A stretch of 64,000 nt of DNA from Paraeggerthella hongkongensis. Lineage in GTDB: Bacteria > Actinomycetota > Coriobacteriia > Coriobacteriales > Eggerthellaceae. The position numbers and the translations under genes were made by a program. The notes beneath the pieces are model-generated. The model saw only the letters and a list, made by a program, of their open reading frames with translations, had not been told where the DNA came from and did no database searches. The stretch lies in NCBI RefSeq assembly GCF_003340345.1, contig NZ_PPTQ01000002.1, forward strand, positions 62,001 through 126,000, given 5' to 3'. Shown one piece after another: positions 28,053 through 36,696 of this stretch; positions within the stretch are counted from its first letter, which is position 1; each line of letters starts with the position of its first letter.

Positions 28053-28676
28053 ATGAAAATCATCGGTGTAAACGGAAGCCATCGAAGCGGAAAGGGCACG
28101 TCGCATCTCTTGGCGGCGGTTCTTGACGAGGCATCGGCGGCAGGCGCGCAGGTTGAGCTTGTGGAGTTAGCTGACCTCGACATCCAGTACTGCGTGGGGT
28201 GCAACGCGTGCCTTGCGAAGCCTGCTTGCGCGCTCTCGGGGGACGACATGGCGGCGCTTGTGGAAAAGCTCTTGGCTGCGGACGGCATCGTGCTGGCCTC
28301 TCCCGACTACTTCTCGAGCGTTTCGGCTCGCATGAAGACGTTCATGGAGCGCACGCGCCCTCAGCACATGGTGGCCAACGCCTTCAAGGGCAAGGTGGGC
28401 GGCATGGTGGCTACCGCCGGGTTGAGCGATTGCGGCGTGGAGGAGACGCTTGCCGCCATGGACCGCTGGTTCGCTACGCAGGAGATGCTCGTGGTGCATC
28501 CTCGCCCGGAAGGTCCGGTGCTCGGGTCCGGAGCTGCCGCCACCCAGTATGCCGGCTTCAACGCCGAGAAGGGGCGCGTTCAGTGGCGTCGCGTCGAGGA
28601 CGACCAGGTGGCCTTCGATGTCGCTCGTCAGCTGGGACGCGATATGGTAGAGCTGCTGGAGCGCTTGGGAGCGTAG
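28053..28676 (+). CDS. Flavodoxin-fold NAD(P)H-dependent oxidoreductase / iron-sulfur flavoprotein
   Basis: Seen: 207 aa. GVNGSHRSGKGTSHLL binds FMN phosphate. CVGCNACLAKPAC (residues about 47-59) is a CxxCxxxxxC set as in iron-sulfur flavoproteins. SPDYFSSVSARMKTFMERT is the flavin-binding loop. GAAAGGA precedes the ATG at 28053. It follows the hydratase gene by 95 nt with a weak hairpin between (27990-28023). Inferred: an FMN electron carrier or reductase for the neighbouring acyl-CoA chemistry. Confidence 0.88.
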   Translation: MKIIGVNGSHRSGKGTSHLLAAVLDEASAAGAQVELVELADLDIQYCVGCNACLAKPACALSGDDMAALVEKLLAADGIVLASPDYFSSVSARMKTFMERTRPQHMVANAFKGKVGGMVATAGLSDCGVEETLAAMDRWFATQEMLVVHPRPEGPVLGSGAAATQYAGFNAEKGRVQWRRVEDDQVAFDVARQLGRDMVELLERLGA

Positions 28677-28737
28677 CGCTGCCAGGTGTTCGAACCTGCG
28701 CCAGGCTGCGATCTGAGCAGTTTGACGCAGGTGGTTG

Positions 28738-28763
28738 AAAGGGAGCCCGGTTGGCTCCCTTTT
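28738..28763 (+). terminator. Rho-independent terminator
   Basis: Arms AAAGGGAGCC and GGCTCCCTTT with a 5-nt loop and a short T-run, after the flavodoxin-like gene. Confidence 0.8.
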
Positions 28764-28780
28764 GCGTGCCTGCGGCGGTC

Positions 28781-28836
28781 ATTGTCGATCCAAAAACACG
28801 TTTTCAGCCCGAAAAACGTGTTTTTGGATCGACAAT
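28781..28836. repeat. Perfect inverted repeat with 24-bp arms
   Basis: Arms 28781-28804 (begins ATTGTCGATCCAAAAACACG) and 28813-28836 (ends TTTTTGGATCGACAAT) flank 8 nt. It is AT-richer than its surroundings and sits between two ordinary terminators, so a terminator role is not needed. It may be a palindromic extragenic repeat or transposon-end remnant. Confidence 0.8.
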
Positions 28837-28912
28837 ACACTGGTATTGAGATCAAGCGATGCGACGGAGCTGCCCATGCGTTGACGTCATGGCATCTGCG
28901 CGCCCGAATGCG

Positions 28913-28938
28913 AAAAAGGAGCCCGAAGGCTCCTTTTT
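28913..28938. terminator. Bidirectional rho-independent terminator
   Basis: AAAAAGGAGCC (28913-28923) and GGCTCCTTTTT (28928-28938), loop CGAA. It serves the minus-strand CoA-transferase gene ending at 28964 and faces the plus-strand genes. Confidence 0.85.
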
Positions 28939-28963
28939 CTGAATCAATGCCCTGTTCAAGGAT

Positions 28964-30274
28964 TTAGAACTTGCACTCGACCTTGCCCTCGACCTGACGC
29001 TGGGACTTGAAGACCACGTCGGGAACCTCTTCGCCGTGGTAGCACTTGACAGCGCCGTTTGCTTCCAGTTCCGCGATCTGCTCGTCGGTGTAGCCGTACT
29101 TCTGCAGGTACTCGGCAGTGTGGTAGCCGATGGGCTTGGACAGCACTACCGGGGGATCGCCGAAGCTCGCATAGCGAATCGGGGTGGTGGGCAGCGCATG
29201 CTCGCCGAACGCCTTGTACTCGACCTTGCGGATAGCGTCGTTGACGTAGGCTTCCTCGTCCTTGATGATGTCGGTGAAGCGGAAGACCTTCTGGCTCGGC
29301 ACCTGCCACTCGGACAGGATGGGCAGCCACTCGTCCAGTTCCTTCTTCGCAAAGCCCTCTTCGAGGATATTGATGAGATCGGGCTGCAGGTTGTTGGCCT
29401 TGATGTTCTCGATGGTGGCGAAGTCCGGGCTGTCGACCAGGTCGTCGCGACCAATGATCTTCATCATGTCGTTGTAGTAGCGGTTGTGCTGCGGCTGGCA
29501 GATGTAGATCCACTTGTCGTCAGCGGTCTTGTACGTGTTGTTGAACGGGTTGGGGACGTTCGTGCGCGACTTCGGATAGTCGGCGCCGAACTGCTGGGCG
29601 CAGATACCGATGCTGCCGCCCCAGATGGCTGCGTGGTACAGGTTGACGACGACCTTGTCGCCCTTGCCGGTGCGCAGCTTGTTGACAAGCGCGCCCAGGA
29701 TGCCTGCGGCCATCATGATAGCCGTGTTGTAATCGCCGAACGCTTGAGGCGGGATGGCGGGAGAGGTGCCCTTCTCGCAGAAGGTACCGGCAACGCCGCC
29801 GCGTGCAGCCCAGCAGACCGCGTCGTATCCGGGAGCGTGCGCGAACTCGCCGTGCTCGCCGTAGCCGCGCATCTGAGCCCAGATCAGGCCCGGGAACTGC
29901 TCGGAAAGCGTGGGATAGTCCAAGCCCAGTTTCTCCAGGGCGGCCGTGCGCATGTTGTTCATGAAGATGTCAGCTTCGCCGATCATCTTCTTTGCGATGG
30001 CCAGGCCTTCCTCGGACTTCAGGTTGAGGGAGATCCAGTTCTTGTTCGTGTTGTTGAGGTCGATCGTGGGATCCTCGGTGTCGGTGAGCTCGCAGCCGAA
30101 GCCCGGGCCCTGAGTGCGCTGGATGTCGCCATCGAACGACTCGATCTTCATGATCTCGGCACCCATTTCGGACAGAACTCGAACAGTTGCGGGAGCCGCG
30201 ACGTACGTGCACATCTCGACCACTTTGATGCCCGCGAGCGGGCCGTAGCCATTGAGTTTCTCAGTGACGGTCAT
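28964..30274 (-). CDS. CaiB/BaiF-family CoA-transferase
   Basis: Role: moves CoA between an acyl-CoA and a free acid (family III transferase). Seen: 436 aa. GPLAGIKVVEMCTYVAAPATVRVLSEMGAEIMKIE and NKNWISLNLKSEEG are family hallmarks; GLIWAQMRGYGEHGEFAHAPGYD covers the middle of the fold. The start at 30274 (MTVTEKLNGYG) is chosen for AAAGGAG upstream, 18 codons into the longest frame. It faces away from the acyl-CoA dehydrogenase at 30760. Less like CaiB than the gene at 40604. Confidence 0.93.
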   Translation of the reverse strand: MTVTEKLNGYGPLAGIKVVEMCTYVAAPATVRVLSEMGAEIMKIESFDGDIQRTQGPGFGCELTDTEDPTIDLNNTNKNWISLNLKSEEGLAIAKKMIGEADIFMNNMRTAALEKLGLDYPTLSEQFPGLIWAQMRGYGEHGEFAHAPGYDAVCWAARGGVAGTFCEKGTSPAIPPQAFGDYNTAIMMAAGILGALVNKLRTGKGDKVVVNLYHAAIWGGSIGICAQQFGADYPKSRTNVPNPFNNTYKTADDKWIYICQPQHNRYYNDMMKIIGRDDLVDSPDFATIENIKANNLQPDLINILEEGFAKKELDEWLPILSEWQVPSQKVFRFTDIIKDEEAYVNDAIRKVEYKAFGEHALPTTPIRYASFGDPPVVLSKPIGYHTAEYLQKYGYTDEQIAELEANGAVKCYHGEEVPDVVFKSQRQVEGKVECKF

Positions 30275-30759
30275 ACGACGGTTCTCCTTTCTTTTGCGGT
30301 CGGTGATTTCTCCTGTCGTTATACTCACATGTTCTTGTTTTTGTTGCTATGGACAATTGCTAATACTTGATGGACTTTTGCAATTAATATTAAATTTGCC
30401 GGAAATACTCACATGCAACGCTATTTGTTTACCAGATGCGCCTTCTGCGTACACAGATCTATTGATTCGTCCGGGCGATGTGCTTCTATATGCTTCAGCC
30501 CGAAGCTAGCCTGCTTCGGTTTGCGACGGGCCGAGCGACTGCGGTCTTGGACTGCTCCATGATCGCAAACGGCATGGGTTTTTGTCGGTTAGGAAGCGTT
30601 TTGCCGTTTGACATGGTTGAATTCGCTAAACTGGGGGTAACGGCGGGGCAGATGCCCGCTATACTTTTTAGAGAAGATCGGGCGCTTGAGCCAAAACGTG
30701 TCCTTGAAACGAGGGCGCACGAAAGCGTCTTGCCTATATATAGGAGAAAGGATCCCATC
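30275..30759. other. Divergent region between CoA-transferase and acyl-CoA dehydrogenase genes
   Basis: No convincing gene, although the dehydrogenase frame stays open through part of it. It includes a small GAAGC/GCTTC hairpin near 30500, TATACT near 30660 and a TATATATA stretch just before the AGGAGAAAGGA site. The stretch 30350-30450 is clearly AT-rich. Confidence 0.4.
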
Positions 30760-31914
30760 GTGGACTTCAGCCTGACGGAAGGTCAGCGCAAGCTCGTCGA
30801 GGCGTTTCGGACGTTCGGCGAAGAGCGCTTCAAGCCCGAGCTGGTGCATCAGTGGCGCCGCGACCAAGGACTGCCCGATGAGGTGGTCAAGGGATTCGTC
30901 GACCTGTATTTCGGGTTGGAGGATCTTGCGGACGGCGACGGCCCCGGCGCGTTCAGCTTGTGCTCCCAAGCTCTTATCATCGAGGAGCTTTCGCGCTGCT
31001 CGGGCGCGACGCTGCCGTTCCAGATCGACTTGTTCAATTTGGCGCTCATGGGCGAGTTCGCCGCGCAAAGCGAGTTCGACGCTATCGTCGACGACTACCG
31101 CAAGACGGGCCGCCTTATGTTCGCGCTTGCCATCTCCGAGCCGGAAGCCGGTTCGGACTCCATGAACATGCAGACGTACAACCGCACGGTCGACGGGCGC
31201 TTGATTTTGAACGGGTGCAAGACGTTCGTGAACAACGGGGAGTACGCGCCCTACATCCTTGTTGCGGCCATCGACCGCGATGCGGAGGGCTCGGACAAGT
31301 ACCCTGCGCTTACATTCTGGCTGGTGCCGCGCGATCTGAAGGGCATCCGCGCATATCCGGTGAACAAGATAGGACAGTCGATGCTGCCGTTTTCCACGGT
31401 GGTGTTCGAGAACGTCGAGTTACAGCCGGAATATCGTCTGACGGGACGCCACGCCGGCTTCCGTCAGCTGTTCCGCATGCTGGAGTTCGGGCGCGTGACA
31501 ACGTGCGCGGGCTCTTTGGGCATGGCGCGCGCGGCTATGGAGGACGCGGTCAAGCACGCGCGCAGCCGCAAGGCGTTCGGCGTGCAGATCGGGCGGTTCC
31601 AGCAGATCGAGCAGATGCTCGTGGACATGGAGGTGAGCATCTACAACATGCGCTCCATGCTGTATCGCGCCTGTCTTGCCGTGGACAACGGGGAAGACGA
31701 CGAGCGGCTGTCCGTGGCGCTCATGAAGCGCTACGTCCCGGCGGCTGCAACCGACGTGGCCAGTTCCGCCATGCAGATACTCGGCGGCATGGGCTATACC
31801 GAGCATGCGCGCGTCAGTCAAATTTGGCAGGATTGTCGCGGCAACCAGATTGCAGAGGGTACGGACCAGATCATGGTGTACATTGCCGCACCGCTTGTTC
31901 TGGACAAATACTAA
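30760..31914 (+). CDS. Acyl-CoA dehydrogenase, MCAD-type catalytic site
   Basis: Seen: 384 aa. ISEPEAGSDSMNMQT, GCKTFVNNGEY, SRKAFGVQIGRFQQIEQM and LGGMGYTEHARVSQIWQD. The catalytic Glu lies in IAEGTDQIM. The isovaleryl-type position reads LEFGRVTTC, without Glu. The GTG at 30760 (VDFSLTEGQRK) has GAAAGGA 7 nt upstream; the earlier frame is leader. A strong terminator follows. Probably acts with the divergent CoA-transferase and the MFS transporter downstream on one substrate. Confidence 0.92.
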   Translation: MDFSLTEGQRKLVEAFRTFGEERFKPELVHQWRRDQGLPDEVVKGFVDLYFGLEDLADGDGPGAFSLCSQALIIEELSRCSGATLPFQIDLFNLALMGEFAAQSEFDAIVDDYRKTGRLMFALAISEPEAGSDSMNMQTYNRTVDGRLILNGCKTFVNNGEYAPYILVAAIDRDAEGSDKYPALTFWLVPRDLKGIRAYPVNKIGQSMLPFSTVVFENVELQPEYRLTGRHAGFRQLFRMLEFGRVTTCAGSLGMARAAMEDAVKHARSRKAFGVQIGRFQQIEQMLVDMEVSIYNMRSMLYRACLAVDNGEDDERLSVALMKRYVPAAATDVASSAMQILGGMGYTEHARVSQIWQDCRGNQIAEGTDQIMVYIAAPLVLDKY

Positions 31915-31971
31915 GGGAAATTTCTTGCGTTGGGATGCGGCGCAAAGAGCATCCCTGTCCTGTGTTTTAAT

Positions 31972-32010
31972 GACCTGCAGAATGCGTTTTCGATTCTGCA
32001 GGTCTTTTTT
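31972..32010 (+). terminator. Strong rho-independent terminator
   Basis: Arms GACCTGCAGAAT and ATTCTGCAGGTC followed by six T. Confidence 0.92.
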
Positions 32011-32164
32011 GTATGTAATATCTACTCAAATATAGGCAATTGTCCATTGAGGAAGCATTTCCTCGGTCAGTTTCTCAAGTATGACCATTCTCACGTTTCG
32101 GCGAACGGGGGACAATGCTGCCCAGAGAGCCAGCTCTGTGTAGTATCGGTTCAGGGGCGCCGTT

Positions 32165-32195
32165 CCTTTTCGTGTGACTCAATTTCACGAAAAGG
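32165..32195 (+). promoter_or_regulatory. Leader hairpin before the MFS gene
   Basis: CCTTTTCGTG (32165-32174)/CACGAAAAGG (32186-32195) with outer GCGCC/GGCG pairing, about 29 nt before the TTG start at 32224. The rest of 32011-32223 shows no gene. Confidence 0.5.
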
Positions 32196-32223
32196 GGCGA
32201 CAGACATTCTTAGGAGGATCAAA

Positions 32224-33489
32224 TTGAGTACAACAGCAACGAAAGAGAAGATGAGCGTGCGCCACATGCTCGTCGTTCTCACGGGCATCATGATCACGTT
32301 CGGATGCTCGGCCTTGTGCTTCTCCACGTGGGGCCTGTTCCAGCCGGTCGTGGCTGAGGGCTTGGGGGTCGAAACTACCGCCTTCGCCATGTACGTCACG
32401 GTTATGTACCTGACGATGACCGTCGCTTCTCCGTTCATGGGCAAGCTTCTGCAGACCATGGACATCCGCATCATCTTGTCCGTCTCCGCTTGCTTGGTGG
32501 GCGGTGCGTTCTTGCTCATGAGCTTCTCGAACGAGATCTGGATGTTCTACCTGGCGGCCGTGCTGCTGGGCCTGGGCGAGATCTCCATCCTGTGGCTTGC
32601 CATCCCCACGCTCATCAACCGTTGGTTCGCCGCTAAGGCGGGTACGTTCATCGGTCTGTGCATGGCCTTCACGGGCATCGGCGGCGCTATCTGGTCTGCG
32701 GTGTTCACCGCGCTGCGCTCCGGCGGCATGGACTTCCACACCATCTACCTGATCTGGGCTGTTATCGCGCTTGTCACCTCGCTGCCGTTCACGCTGTTCT
32801 GCGTGCGCAACTCTCCTGAGGACTGCGGCCTTGCTCCGTACGGCGCTTCCGTCGCCGCCGGCCAGGCTCCTGCCAAGCCGATGGGCCTCTCTGCTGCCAA
32901 GGCTATGAAGACCCCCGCGTTCTACGCCGTCTGCGTGTGCGCCGGTATCATCAACATCGCCGTTCTCATCGCCATGCAGTTCCCCACCTACACCAAGTCG
33001 CTGACGGACGTCACCTTCGACGTGCTGGTGGTCGGCGGTCTCATGACCACGGTCATGATGGTTGGCCAGGCTATCTTCAAGATCATCCTGGGCGCGGTTG
33101 CCGACAAGAACTCCAAGGGCGCGCTCGTGTTCGCCTTCGTGTGCGGCGTTGCCGGTATCCTGCTGTGCTGGCTGGGCTTCGCTTCCGAGTACATGCTCTA
33201 CATCGGGTCGTTCATCTTCGGCGCCTTCTACGCCACCGCGGTCGTGCTCGTGCCGATCATCGTTCGCCAGTCGTTCGGCTCGCGTGAGTACTCGGTCATC
33301 TACTCCCGCGTCAGCACCGTGTTCAACCTGATCGCAGCGTTCGCGTCCATGATCTGGGCTTGGATCGGCTCTAGCTTCGGCTTCAACGTGGTGTTCATCG
33401 TCGGACTCGTGATGCTTGCTCTCATCCTGATGCTGGGCTTCTTCACCTTCTCAAACGCCAAAAAGTTCAAGAGCCAGTGGACTGAATAA
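32224..33489 (+). CDS. MFS transporter
   Basis: Seen: 421 aa with about 12 hydrophobic segments. MSVRHMLVVLTGIMITFGCSALCFSTWG opens the first helix, a central cytoplasmic loop lies near residues 205-225, and the C-terminus is short and basic. The TTG at 32224 is chosen because AGGAGG lies 6 nt upstream and no better start exists before the first helix; an ATG ten codons in is less well placed. Resembles the oxalate:formate-antiporter-like branch. Inferred: takes up the acid, or swaps acid and product, for the neighbouring CoA-dependent enzymes. Confidence 0.9.
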   Translation: MSTTATKEKMSVRHMLVVLTGIMITFGCSALCFSTWGLFQPVVAEGLGVETTAFAMYVTVMYLTMTVASPFMGKLLQTMDIRIILSVSACLVGGAFLLMSFSNEIWMFYLAAVLLGLGEISILWLAIPTLINRWFAAKAGTFIGLCMAFTGIGGAIWSAVFTALRSGGMDFHTIYLIWAVIALVTSLPFTLFCVRNSPEDCGLAPYGASVAAGQAPAKPMGLSAAKAMKTPAFYAVCVCAGIINIAVLIAMQFPTYTKSLTDVTFDVLVVGGLMTTVMMVGQAIFKIILGAVADKNSKGALVFAFVCGVAGILLCWLGFASEYMLYIGSFIFGAFYATAVVLVPIIVRQSFGSREYSVIYSRVSTVFNLIAAFASMIWAWIGSSFGFNVVFIVGLVMLALILMLGFFTFSNAKKFKSQWTE

Positions 33490-33529
33490 CGTCTCGAGAA
33501 AAAGGGGCGGCTCTTCTGAAAAGCTTCAC

Positions 33530-33562
33530 GGGGGATCCGGTTTTGCGGATCCCCCTTTTTTT
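33530..33562 (+). terminator. Strong rho-independent terminator
   Basis: GGGGGATCCG/CGGATCCCCC with a 6-nt loop and seven T. Confidence 0.95.
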
Positions 33563-33578
33563 CGGTATATGGGAAGTC

Positions 33579-33607
33579 TTGTCGGGGGGGGGGGGGCTTC
33601 TTATATC
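33579..33607 (+). promoter_or_regulatory. Predicted lysR promoter with a 13-G tract in the spacer
   Basis: -35 TTGTCG (33579-33584), -10 TATATC (33602-33607), spacer 17 bp. The G tract runs 33584-33596, so most of the spacer is poly-G. Gain or loss of one G would change the spacer to 18 or 16 bp. The hexamers are weak matches, so promoter identity is inference. Confidence 0.55.
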
Positions 33608-33636
33608 ATTGCTTCGAGGCGAACGAGGGGGAAATC

Positions 33637-34572
33637 GTGAACTTATCGCAGTTGTACTACTTTAAGAAGTTGGCGGAACTGCAGCACTACACGCGGGCGG
33701 CGAAGGAGCTGTACATCACGCAACCGACGCTGTCCGACGCTATATCCTCGCTCGAAAAGGAACTGGGGCTTCCTCTTTTCCAGCGAGACGGACGATCTAT
33801 TAAGCTTACGCCGCACGGTGCGGAATTCTACGAGTACGTGCGCGCTTCGTTGCGCCAGCTTGACGAGGGCGTTGCCGCCATGGAGGCGCGCAAGGGAGAC
33901 TTGCACGGCCTTGTCAATCTGGGGATGATCTTTACCGTGCAGGACGACTACCTGCCGGCGCTCTTGCGCGCCTACCAGGCGGAATTCGGCTCCAACGTGA
34001 GCATCGAGATCCATCAGGCGTTCACGAACTACCTGACGCAGAACCTGCACAACGAAACCTTGGACTTGGCGTTTTGCGGGAAACGGGAAAACGAGCCCGA
34101 CATAGCCTACTTTCCGGTGCTGAACCGTCCGCTCGAGCTGTGCGTTCGGTCCGGTCATCCGCTTTCGCGGCGCTCCTCGGTGACGTTCGACGACTTGCGC
34201 GGCATGCGCCTTATCACGTATCGACGGGGAATTCCCATAGGCGAACAAGTTGAAAAGCTGCTCGAAGAAGCGGCTCTTGAAGGCGTTGTGCAAAACTACG
34301 ACGACGACATCTCCATGGCTTCGGTGATCTCGATTGACGGTGGTACCGGCGCGCTCATGCTGAACTCGGTTGGGATCAAGCTGTTCTCGGACATCACGAT
34401 GATTCCCATCGAAGGCGTTCCCCGCGATTTTTACTGGGTGTACCTCGCGTGCAGCAAGAAGCATTACAAAAGCGGGGCAGTTCGCTCGTTCATCGATTTC
34501 GTCAAGCGGTTCGATTCAGATGATGTGGATTTCGGCCATTGGCCCGAAGGGCGGCCTGTCTCTACGTCCTAA
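33637..34572 (+). CDS. LysR-family transcriptional regulator
   Basis: Seen: 311 aa. The N-terminal winged helix-turn-helix (MNLSQLYYFKKLAELQHYTRAAKELYITQPTLSDAI is the typical opening) is followed by a linker helix and an effector-binding domain (VNLGMIFTVQDDYLPALLRAY). GTG start with GAGGGGG upstream. It lies downstream of the MFS gene behind a terminator, so it has its own promoter, which contains the G tract. Its end overlaps the convergent gene at 34562 by 11 nt. Target unknown; the adjacent acyl-CoA genes are likely. Confidence 0.95.
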   Translation: MNLSQLYYFKKLAELQHYTRAAKELYITQPTLSDAISSLEKELGLPLFQRDGRSIKLTPHGAEFYEYVRASLRQLDEGVAAMEARKGDLHGLVNLGMIFTVQDDYLPALLRAYQAEFGSNVSIEIHQAFTNYLTQNLHNETLDLAFCGKRENEPDIAYFPVLNRPLELCVRSGHPLSRRSSVTFDDLRGMRLITYRRGIPIGEQVEKLLEEAALEGVVQNYDDDISMASVISIDGGTGALMLNSVGIKLFSDITMIPIEGVPRDFYWVYLACSKKHYKSGAVRSFIDFVKRFDSDDVDFGHWPEGRPVSTS

Positions 34573-35152
34573 GGGTTTCTGCGTGGACGGCTTGGTCGAT
34601 CAAGCCTAGGCCGTCCAGGTAGGCGTACAGGTGAAAGCCGCGCTTGCAGCGGAACGTGCAAGCGCGGCATGGATCCTCGTTGCAGTACGCGTAGGCGTCC
34701 TCGTCTGCAAACGCGAATACGAGCGGTGGCTTTTTCCCGGGCAGCACGTACTTCAGCTGCACGCCGGTGAACGTCTTGAGCGCGACCCAGCGCAGCGGAT
34801 GATCGCTCGTCGAGCTCCATCGAACGCGCAGCGCGTTCGCGTCGACTCCGCCTACCACTTCGTAGCCGATCGAGAAACCGGCGCGTTGGCCGTCGGGAAG
34901 CGGCTCCAAGCGCTCCATGATCCGTCCGCAGCACGAAGGGGCGAACGCGTTTCCGGCGAAGGGGAGCGTCGCGTCTTCGCGCCGCAGCGAGCGGTCGATC
35001 CGAAGATCCGCTGCGTCGTCGACGGCGCAGAGCACGGCGTGGCATTCGGTGCAGCGGAAAAACGGCAGGGAGTGGCTGCTTACGCCGGGCTTCCACGACG
35101 CGCGCGTGCGCGTCGGGCTCATGCGCTGCTCGGTTGCGTTCGCTTCCCCCAA
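34562..35152 (-). CDS. Desulfoferrodoxin/superoxide-reductase-fold protein
   Basis: Seen: 196 aa. The N-terminal part has CTECHAVLCAV and, further on, SCCGRIMERLEP, the CxxC...CCG pattern of a desulforedoxin-like iron site. The second part (HPLRWVALKTFTGVQLKYVLPGKKPPLVFAF then AYCNEDPCRACTFRC) follows the superoxide-reductase beta fold, but the iron ligands look incomplete and extra Cys are present. TTG start at 35152 with AGGAGG overlapping the stop of the LuxR gene; an ATG at 35122 is the alternative. Inferred: a redox or sensing role coupled to that regulator. Confidence 0.7.
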   Translation of the reverse strand: MGEANATEQRMSPTRTRASWKPGVSSHSLPFFRCTECHAVLCAVDDAADLRIDRSLRREDATLPFAGNAFAPSCCGRIMERLEPLPDGQRAGFSIGYEVVGGVDANALRVRWSSTSDHPLRWVALKTFTGVQLKYVLPGKKPPLVFAFADEDAYAYCNEDPCRACTFRCKRGFHLYAYLDGLGLIDQAVHAETLRT

Positions 35153-35160
35153 AACCCCTC

Positions 35161-36624
35161 CTAAAAGTCGCTGCGCTGCATATTAAGGTAGTTCAGCAGC
35201 TCGCTTCGTTTGTGTATCTGCATTTTCTCATAGATATGCCGCACGTGGGTGTTCACGGTGTACGGCGATATCACCAGCTTCTCGGCCATGTTGTTAGTGG
35301 TGTACCCGCGCGCGATAAGCACGAGGATTTCGCTTTCGCGACCCGACAGGCTGAACTCCTTCGCCACTTCGGCGCAAATCTCGTCGATTTCGGCCTTCGT
35401 GGGCGGGGCTGCGGTCAGGGCGATGATGTTGAACTCTTGGCGCACGAGCGGGATCAGCAATACCGCCAGCAAGCAGATAAGCGCAAGGCACGTTTCCGGC
35501 GTGATGGCCGCTGCCAGTTGCGGTGCGTGCTCGTAGCCTACGGCCCAGGTGTTGCCCACGGCGATGCCCGCCCGTACGAACCCGCCGGCGAACGCGAAGG
35601 CCATGGCGGGCGTGACGTAGCCCTTCGACGTCAAGATGCCGAAGTACATGATGAGCAGGATCTCCATGAGCGAAGAGATGCCCGTGGCCATGATGAACGA
35701 GGGGAAGTAGGTGACCGGGTCGGCCAGGAAAAGGCCGAACGCCGCTATCAGCAGCACGATCATCCACGGGAACATCTTGAATATGTTGGCCTTGTCCTTC
35801 GTGAGAAGAGCTATTCCGGCCAGCCCCAGCATGAGCACGGCTCCGCCTATGATGCCCAGGGTGAAGCTGAGGTCGTCGGTGGGGAGCACCTCCCAGGGAA
35901 TGATGGCGACCAGGAAGTAACAGGCGACGCTCGCTAGAAACGTGATGGCGCTGACGGCTACCATGTTCTTGAGCCCGCCTTGCGCCGCGCTTTTCGGCAG
36001 CAGGACGGGAAAGGACCGCTCGCCGTCGCGACGAGCCTGCACCAGCAGCACGCCGGATGCGATGGGCAGCGCGGCCACGAACACCGTGGTCACGTACGTC
36101 GGCAGCGCCCAGGCGATAGCGACGGTTGCCAGGACCGCCACGCCGAACGTCGTGCCGATGTGGCGCAGCGAGTAGTTCGCCTTCACGCACGCGTAGCGCT
36201 CGCCCCAGAGGATCCACATAGCCGATTCGGTTGCTCCCAGGAAAAACGAAAGCGCGTACGCCAAGCCCGGAACAGTGAACACCTGGGGGAGCAGGCAGAG
36301 CGTCAACGTGGCTGCCGCCGTCAGCGCGGGGGCAGCCACGTACATCCATTTATAGGATGAGAGGTGCTTCTTGCGTCCGAGCAAGAAGGCGAACGCTAAA
36401 AGAAAGAGGACGGTGGCCCCCAGGTTCACGAGCCAGGCGATTGTCACGCGTTCATCGAGCAGCTGAGTTTGCGCGAACATGTGGGGAACGAACCACAGCG
36501 CGTAGTGCCAGGCAAGAAGAAGCGCGAAACCCACGTACTTCAACGACGGGCGGGCCATGATGGATGCAAAAGCCTCGCGCGGTTCCGTTCCGGTGGCAGG
36601 AGATGCTGCCGTTTGGGGTGCCAT
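35161..36624 (-). CDS. LuxR-type regulator with a polytopic membrane N-terminus
   Basis: Seen: 487 aa. About 12 hydrophobic helices (residues 20-390) precede a cytoplasmic LuxR helix-turn-helix (FSLSGRESEILVLIARGYTTNNMAEKLVISPYTVNTHVRHIYEKM). Known: this architecture is widespread in Eggerthellaceae, usually next to transporters or oxidoreductases. The start at 36624 is preferred: the first ATG (36636) abuts its only ribosome-binding-like sequence. It is divergent from the MFS gene at 36928. Inferred: a membrane sensor controlling the transporter-esterase-cai cluster. Confidence 0.92.
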   Translation of the reverse strand: MAPQTAASPATGTEPREAFASIMARPSLKYVGFALLLAWHYALWFVPHMFAQTQLLDERVTIAWLVNLGATVLFLLAFAFLLGRKKHLSSYKWMYVAAPALTAAATLTLCLLPQVFTVPGLAYALSFFLGATESAMWILWGERYACVKANYSLRHIGTTFGVAVLATVAIAWALPTYVTTVFVAALPIASGVLLVQARRDGERSFPVLLPKSAAQGGLKNMVAVSAITFLASVACYFLVAIIPWEVLPTDDLSFTLGIIGGAVLMLGLAGIALLTKDKANIFKMFPWMIVLLIAAFGLFLADPVTYFPSFIMATGISSLMEILLIMYFGILTSKGYVTPAMAFAFAGGFVRAGIAVGNTWAVGYEHAPQLAAAITPETCLALICLLAVLLIPLVRQEFNIIALTAAPPTKAEIDEICAEVAKEFSLSGRESEILVLIARGYTTNNMAEKLVISPYTVNTHVRHIYEKMQIHKRSELLNYLNMQRSDF

Positions 36625-36672
36625 GAAGTCGACCATCCTTCCTATCGTGCGTTTGTGATAGATGATGATGCC

Positions 36673-36696
36673 GCTGAACTGCTCAGATTGTTCAGC
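36673..36696. promoter_or_regulatory. Dyad in the LuxR/MFS divergent region
   Basis: GCTGAAC (36673-36679)/GTTCAGC (36690-36696), plus a longer-range pair GTGATAG near 36655 and CTATCAC near 36737. Candidate LuxR-type binding sites. The rest of 36637-36927 shows no gene. Confidence 0.4.

Noticed and set aside
33163-33331. Short frames within the MFS gene
   Set aside because: Shadow frames of the transporter gene.
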